DNA of 64,000 nucleotides from JAHECQ01 sp047638695 (GTDB taxonomy: Bacteria > Actinomycetota > Acidimicrobiia > Acidimicrobiales > SZUA-35), in the NCBI GenBank assembly GCA_047638695.1, contig JBLINY010000005.1, forward strand, positions 29,395-93,394, read 5' to 3'. Below are positions 59,522 to 64,000 of the stretch, piece after piece. The position numbers were made by a program, and so were the translations under genes. Position 1 is the first letter of the stretch, and each line of letters begins with the position of its first letter. Under the pieces are notes generated by a model that was not told where the DNA came from, ran no database searches, and worked only from the letters and a program-made list of their open reading frames with translations.

Positions 59522-60760
59522 ATGATTCGTTCCATGTATGCAGCGGTATCGGGTTTGCGGGCCCACCAGACGATGATGGACGTCGTTGGCAACAACATTG
59601 CCAACGTCAACACCAACGGCTTCAAGAAATCAAATGTCATCTTCCAAGACATCCTGAGCCAAACGATCAAGGGGGCAAGCGCTCCCAACGACATCGTTGG
59701 CGGCACCAACAGTGCACAAATCGGGCTCGGGGCCCAAGTCGGATCGGTCGCACAGAACTTCCTCCAGGGAGCTCTACAGAGCACCGGTCGTGACCTCGAC
59801 CTGGCGATCCAGGGAGACGGATTCTTCAACCTCGAACAGGATGGGCAACAGCGCTACACCCGGTCTGGGGCCTTCTTCGTAGATGCGAATGGGAACCTGG
59901 TTGGGGGCGAGGGTGGATTCGTTCAGGGTTGGACCGCCGATGAGGACGGTGCCATCAATATCTCGGGCGAGGCCGGACGGATACGGATTCCAGCGGGCGA
60001 ACAAATTGCGCCGATTGTGACGTCGGAGATCAGGCTCGGTGGCAACCTGCCATCCGACTCCAACGTTGGAGATGTCCACATCACAAGCCTGAACGTGTTC
60101 GATGCCCAGGGGGCTACAGCCGATCTGACACTCACCTTCACCAAAAGCGCCATCAACACTTGGCAGCTGAGCGCGACCCACGGAGACCCTGCAACACCGG
60201 TCGCGATTGCGGATGGCACAATGTCGTTCGACGCTGGTGGTCAGCTCGTCGGCCCCGCCGACTTCGACGCCAATATCGCTGCGGGTGGAATTCCCGGACT
60301 GGGTGCCATCTCGATTGCTGTGGGAGGAGAGCGCGGCGGCCCGGTAACGCAGCTCGCAGCTCTCGGCTCCGTGGCCGCGATCACTCAGAACGGTTCCGCT
60401 ACCGGTCAGCTTTCGGGTGTGACCGTCGGGCAGGACGGTGTCATTACTGGCTCATACAGCAACGGTCAGGTCAAGGCCATCGCCCAGGTCGGGGTGGCGT
60501 CGTTCGCCAACCCCGAAGGCCTCGAGCGGGTTACAGGAACGAAGTTCCTGGCTTCGGCCAACTCGGGCTTGGCCCAGCTCGGTACTGCGGGTTCAGGTGG
60601 TCGAGGGCAGGTGGCGCCCGGGTCGCTCGAGATGTCGAACGTTGACCTGGCTGAGGAGTTCACCAACCTCATTCGCACCCAGCGAGGCTTCCAGGCCAAC
60701 TCGCGGGTGATCACAACGTCGGATGAGATGTTGCAGGAGATCGTGAATCTGAAGCGCTGA
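59522..60760 (+). CDS. flgE: Flagellar hook protein FlgE
   Basis: A 412-residue hook protein: MIRSMYAAVSGLRAHQTMMDVVGNNIANVNTNGFKKSNVIFQDIL, the FlgE/FlgG middle domain with LDLAIQGDGFFNLEQDGQQRYTRSGAF, and the C-terminal EMSNVDLAEEFTNLIRTQRGFQANSRVITTSDEMLQEIVNLKR. Start at ATG 59522 after a GAGGAAAACG site. Confidence 0.95.
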   Translation: MIRSMYAAVSGLRAHQTMMDVVGNNIANVNTNGFKKSNVIFQDILSQTIKGASAPNDIVGGTNSAQIGLGAQVGSVAQNFLQGALQSTGRDLDLAIQGDGFFNLEQDGQQRYTRSGAFFVDANGNLVGGEGGFVQGWTADEDGAINISGEAGRIRIPAGEQIAPIVTSEIRLGGNLPSDSNVGDVHITSLNVFDAQGATADLTLTFTKSAINTWQLSATHGDPATPVAIADGTMSFDAGGQLVGPADFDANIAAGGIPGLGAISIAVGGERGGPVTQLAALGSVAAITQNGSATGQLSGVTVGQDGVITGSYSNGQVKAIAQVGVASFANPEGLERVTGTKFLASANSGLAQLGTAGSGGRGQVAPGSLEMSNVDLAEEFTNLIRTQRGFQANSRVITTSDEMLQEIVNLKR

Positions 60761-60768
60761 TGTAGCTC

Positions 60769-60794
60769 AGCGTCGCCTCATTTGGGGCGGCGCT
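60769..60794 (+). terminator. Hairpin after flgE
   Basis: AGCGTCGCC and GGCGGCGCT form a nine-base stem with one G-U pair, eight bases after the flgE stop. No U-run follows, so termination is only likely. Confidence 0.4.
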
Positions 60795-60869
60795 CTCATA
60801 CCCGGATTCAACGAGTCCGAAGCTCGAAGTCAAGCCCTTCCCTGTGGGCCGTGCCCCTGGAGTTCTCTC

Positions 60870-62375
60870 GTGACAGATCTCAACACCTCGCCGCCACCGT
60901 CGCCGACTCTCGATTCGCTGTTCGTCGAAGTCGAATCACTCCCGTCTCCTCCGGTGACGGTGTTGGAAGTAGTCAGGCGCTCCGACGACCCCGACGTTCA
61001 GCTTCCAGAGCTGGCGAAGCTCATCGAGTTCGACGTCGCGTTGGCCGTTCAGATCCTCCGAGTCGCCAACTCTGCGCTCTACTCACCGGTGAGCGAGATC
61101 ACCACGATCGAGCGGGCGCTCACCACACTTGGGTTGCGTTCGGTGCGGCTCTTGGCTTTGTCAGCATCGCTTCGGATGCTGATTCCAGATCAGGTTGACG
61201 CCTTCGACACCTCTGAGATCCGAAGACGCATGGTGATCAACGGAAGCCTGGCTCGTAAGTTCGCGGTGGCCATCGACCGGTCGCAACAAGATGAGGCGTT
61301 CGTTGCCGGCCTCCTGACCGGACTCGGTCCCGTGGTGCTGGCCAGCAAGGCACGGGAGATCTGCGATCAACTTGTCAGCGAAACGGGCAAATGGCCAAAC
61401 ATCGAGGCCCAGCGGGAGTTGCTTGGCTTTAGCTGTGATGACATCACGGCCAACTTGTTGCGGGATTGGGCCCTGCCAGCATCTCTCTGCAGCGCGATTG
61501 AGGGACGAACCTCGCCCGCCCTGGAGGACGATTCAACGCTGCAGAGGTGCTTGCGGTTGAGCTTGTTGGCCGAGGATTTGCTGTGCGGCCCCGATCCCGG
61601 TTCCGCCCTCGGTGAACTGCACAAGGCCACTGAAGCCGAGTTGGGAATGTCGGCCGAGGAGACGAACGAGTGGCTGGTGGAGGCCGAACCATTAGTCGCC
61701 CAAGCTGCTGAATTGCTCCAGTTCCAATTTCCCCAGACTCAGGCCTACCCCGAGTTGCTCGTCGAGGCGACGCTTCGCATGCAGCAACTCGCGCTCGAGG
61801 CTCATACGACGATTGTCGAAGGTTCCCGCGAACTCGAGGCAATGACGAAGCGCAATCAGCGGTTGAAACACGAGGCCTCGACCGATGCGCTGACTCAGTT
61901 GGCCAACCGGGGACACTTCGATGAAGAGCTGGCGACCCAGTTGCTGGAGTCCCGCGCCTCCGTAGGCACGGGTGCCGTTGGTCTTCTGATCATCGATCTC
62001 GATCACTTCAAGGGGATCAACGACGCGTACGGCCACTCGGTCGGAGATGAACTACTCAGGTCCGTTGGTGATCTTCTTCGGAAACAACTGCGGGGCGACG
62101 ATCTGCCCGCTCGATTCGGCGGCGATGAGTTCGTCGTTCTTCTGCCGCGAACCGACCTGGCAGAGCTCGAACTTGTGGCCAACCGGCTTCTTACTAATCT
62201 GCGGGCCATCGAATTCACCCTGCCAAGTGGTGAACCCTTGCAGTTCACCGTCAGCATGGGCGGCGCCCTTAGCGGCGAGGCCAAGAACGAAACGGCCACG
62301 ACGTTGTTGCGTCGGGCAGACGAAAGGCTGTATCAGGCAAAGCGTCAGGGTCGTAACCAGCTGAGTTTGATCTGA
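60870..62375 (+). CDS. HDOD-GGDEF signalling protein
   Basis: A 501-residue soluble protein. The N-terminal HDOD domain spans about residues 15-210 (LDSLFVEVESLPSPPVTVLEVVRRSDDP, ILRVANSALYSPVSEITTIERALTTLGLRSVRLLALS). The GGDEF domain starts near 325; the active site is intact GGDEF at 417-421 and the inhibitory RxxD site is present at 408-411, five residues before it. It should make cyclic-di-GMP with product inhibition. GTG 60870 was chosen. It directly precedes the channel gene with no gap, next to the hook operon. Confidence 0.9.
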   Translation: MTDLNTSPPPSPTLDSLFVEVESLPSPPVTVLEVVRRSDDPDVQLPELAKLIEFDVALAVQILRVANSALYSPVSEITTIERALTTLGLRSVRLLALSASLRMLIPDQVDAFDTSEIRRRMVINGSLARKFAVAIDRSQQDEAFVAGLLTGLGPVVLASKAREICDQLVSETGKWPNIEAQRELLGFSCDDITANLLRDWALPASLCSAIEGRTSPALEDDSTLQRCLRLSLLAEDLLCGPDPGSALGELHKATEAELGMSAEETNEWLVEAEPLVAQAAELLQFQFPQTQAYPELLVEATLRMQQLALEAHTTIVEGSRELEAMTKRNQRLKHEASTDALTQLANRGHFDEELATQLLESRASVGTGAVGLLIIDLDHFKGINDAYGHSVGDELLRSVGDLLRKQLRGDDLPARFGGDEFVVLLPRTDLAELELVANRLLTNLRAIEFTLPSGEPLQFTVSMGGALSGEAKNETATTLLRRADERLYQAKRQGRNQLSLI

Positions 62376-63356
62376 GTGGCGATGATTACCCGATCCGTCA
62401 ACGCGATCGACGTCAGTACCCAGGATGACTTGCGCGACGCTGACCTACGTGGCGCCAACCTGCAGGGAGCCGATCTTGCTGGTCGGGACCTGAGCGGAGC
62501 CGATCTCTCCGGTGCCGACCTGTCCCGCGCCCGGCTGGCGGGCGCCAACCTTCGTTCTGCAACCCTGCGAAGCGCGGTGCTTGACGGCACTCAACTCTTG
62601 GGGACTGATCTCACCGAAGCGGACCTCACGGCGAGTTCGGCTCGAGGAGCAGTGTTCGGTCAATGCGATCTGACTGATGCAGCGTGTTTCGGGGTCGACT
62701 TCACCGATGCCAGCCTCTCGGGAGCCACGCTGCGTCGGTCCGACCTCCGGGGCTCGACTCTTGATGGGGCCCGACTGCTCGGATCTGATCTGACCGACGC
62801 GGACCTGTCGCGAGCTTCACTCAAGAACACCGATCTCGCTGCGGCTCTCGTAAAGGGGGCCCTCTTTGTCTCGGCCGATCTTGCCGGATCGAGTCTCCGG
62901 GGGATCCGCGGCTTCGAGGAGGCGAATTGGCTCGATGTTGTCGTGCTCGACATCGACTTTGCCGGGGCGTATCTCGTACGCCGAGTCATCATGGACCAGA
63001 ACTACCTGCACGAGTTCCGTAGCCGAGGTGGTTACCATGAACTGACCTACCGCCTGTGGAAGATGACGTCCGACTGCGGCCGCAGCTTTGCCCGTTGGGG
63101 TGCTCTCACTGCCCTTCTCGCCGTTCTATTCGCGCTTGCCTTTACCCAGGTGGATGTCGACTATGGCGATCACGAGACCGCGCTGTCGCCGCTCTACTTT
63201 TCTATTGTCACCCTGACGACGCTGGGGTACGGCGATGTGCTGCCGGCCTCGATTGCTGCCCAGATTCTGGTGCTGATTGAGGTGGTGGTGGGCTACGTCA
63301 TGCTCGGTGGGGTGCTGAGCATCTTTGCGACTCGGATGGGTCGTCGGGCCGACTAA
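62376..63356 (+). CDS. Pentapeptide-repeat protein fused to a two-helix potassium channel
   Basis: A 326-residue protein. Residues about 20-180 are pentapeptide repeats of A(D/N)LxG type (DADLRGANLQGADLAGRDLSG), forming a right-handed beta-helix. After a linker come a first membrane helix (LTALLAVLFALAFT), a pore loop with selectivity filter TLTTLGYGD near residues 278-286, and a second helix (ILVLIEVVVGYVMLGGVL). It lacks a voltage sensor. GTG 62376 directly follows the HDOD-GGDEF stop. Confidence 0.88.
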   Translation: MAMITRSVNAIDVSTQDDLRDADLRGANLQGADLAGRDLSGADLSGADLSRARLAGANLRSATLRSAVLDGTQLLGTDLTEADLTASSARGAVFGQCDLTDAACFGVDFTDASLSGATLRRSDLRGSTLDGARLLGSDLTDADLSRASLKNTDLAAALVKGALFVSADLAGSSLRGIRGFEEANWLDVVVLDIDFAGAYLVRRVIMDQNYLHEFRSRGGYHELTYRLWKMTSDCGRSFARWGALTALLAVLFALAFTQVDVDYGDHETALSPLYFSIVTLTTLGYGDVLPASIAAQILVLIEVVVGYVMLGGVLSIFATRMGRRAD

Positions 63357-63416
63357 CGACCTCCTCTAAGTAGAGCCCGCCCTCAAGGAAGGCCCTTCCT
63401 CCAAGGAAAGACTGAC

Positions 63417-64000
63417 ATGATTCGAAAACTTCTCTCCCGCCGCTCCAGCCCACCTCGCATCGCCCACGACACCATCGACTTTACGGCGGCGCTGGGCGGC
63501 TACGAGCCTCCGAGTTTCCCTGTGGTGGTGGCCCAGGCGCTCGAACTTCTGGGAGACCCGGCAAGCGATATGTCTGCCGTTTCGGCTCTGGTCGAACGAG
63601 ACCCGGCCGCCTCAACGCGCGTGCTTCGGCTAGTGAACTCGGCCTCCTTTTCGCCTCGATCGACGGTAACGAGTGTCCATCAGTCGGCGGTCATGTTGGG
63701 ACGAAATCAGCTTGAGGCACTGCTCATCTCGGTCGGAGCCCACAACGCACTCCCGAAGTCTGGTGGTCATGGCTTCGACCACTCGCGCTTTTGGGTGACC
63801 TCGGCTCGACGTGCCGTCCTGGCCAGCCTCGTCGCCGAGCGCACCGACCCCACTCGCCGTTCTGAGAACTTCACCGCTGCGCTGCTTCAGGACATGGCGG
63901 TCCCGGTTCTTGCCAGCCACGACGAGCGCTATGGCGATCTACTCGTCCATTGGCACAACTCGACCGAGGATCTCGCTGCGCTGGAGACCGACAACTACGG
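63417..64000 (+). CDS. HDOD-domain protein, partial
   Basis: The frame starts at ATG 63417 after an AAGGAAAG ribosome site and runs off the right edge (about 194 residues seen). It begins MIRKLLSRRSSPPRIAHDTIDF, then ALGGYEPPSFPVVVAQALELLGDP, followed by the HDOD pattern ALVERDPAASTRVLRLVNSASFSPR and SVHQSAVMLGRNQLEALLIS. HDOD proteins are signalling scaffolds, often with diguanylate cyclase partners; whether an output domain follows cannot be seen. Confidence 0.85.
   Translation, partial: MIRKLLSRRSSPPRIAHDTIDFTAALGGYEPPSFPVVVAQALELLGDPASDMSAVSALVERDPAASTRVLRLVNSASFSPRSTVTSVHQSAVMLGRNQLEALLISVGAHNALPKSGGHGFDHSRFWVTSARRAVLASLVAERTDPTRRSENFTAALLQDMAVPVLASHDERYGDLLVHWHNSTEDLAALETDNY

Noticed and set aside
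1..64000. tRNA, rRNA, transposase, integrase or attachment sites
   Set aside because: Nothing with the needed structure or motifs was seen; the accessory feel of 1-24000 comes from gene content only.

Overview
The window is high-GC DNA (roughly 60-65% by eye) with tight actinobacterial gene packing. The CtpE-like P-type ATPase, many CaiB/BaiF CoA-transferases, a DUF4389 protein, nitrobindin, and a flagellar set with FliW/CsrA but no L-ring genes suggest a motile actinobacterium, probably of the class Acidimicrobiia. That placement is inference; no rRNA or tRNA gene was seen.

Positions 1-24000 are catabolic and accessory. At the left edge is a minus-strand P-type ATPase fragment that appears internally deleted. 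A Rieske oxygenase alpha/beta pair follows (760-2594). A minus-strand operon (7355-2641) encodes an alpha-methylacyl-CoA racemase-like protein, a family III CoA-transferase, a ThDP-dependent 2-hydroxyacyl-CoA lyase/oxalyl-CoA decarboxylase-like enzyme and a TetR-like regulator. Hydantoinase/oxoprolinase A and B genes (7454-11328) diverge from it. Next come an ABC-2 exporter pair, a nitrobindin-like protein, a TlpA-like thioredoxin overlapping an Lgt-like membrane protein, and two small minus-strand genes. Positions 16335-23726 hold a double-domain CoA-transferase broken by one in-frame stop and one frameshift, two SDR dehydrogenases, a carboxymuconolactone decarboxylase-like protein and two intact CoA-transferases.

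Positions 23758-29424 are regulatory: a soluble histidine kinase, a receiver-only response regulator, a GT2 glycosyltransferase, a small hypothetical protein, and two tandem LuxR-type regulators bracketed by three copies of a CTATC-N6-GATAG-like palindrome.

Positions 29499-60760 form an almost complete flagellar locus in two divergent blocks. The minus block (39765 to 30162) runs fliM-fliN-fliO-fliP-fliQ-fliR-flhB-flhA-degenerate flhF-small membrane protein-fliW-csrA. The plus block runs fliA-flgN-flgK-flgL-flbD-motA-motB-fliL-two flagellins-fliD-fliS-fliT-like-flgB-flgC-fliE-fliF-fliG-fliH-fliI-fliJ-lytic transglycosylase-fliK-flgD-flgE. It therefore holds the switch, export gate, ATPase, rod/hook, filament, cap, stator, sigma-28 factor and the FliW/CsrA loop. 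No chemotaxis gene or flgM was seen. The block ends in signalling genes: an HDOD-GGDEF protein, a pentapeptide-repeat potassium channel and the start of a second HDOD protein.

Points of most interest are the inferred FliW-CsrA control of twin flagellins whose identical leaders place GGA motifs in a hairpin loop, an FlhF homologue without its P-loop, a FliM without the CheY-binding peptide, the palindrome-bracketed regulator pair, the lyase/CoA-transferase operon, and two damaged genes. No gene-free stretch exceeds 300 bases.
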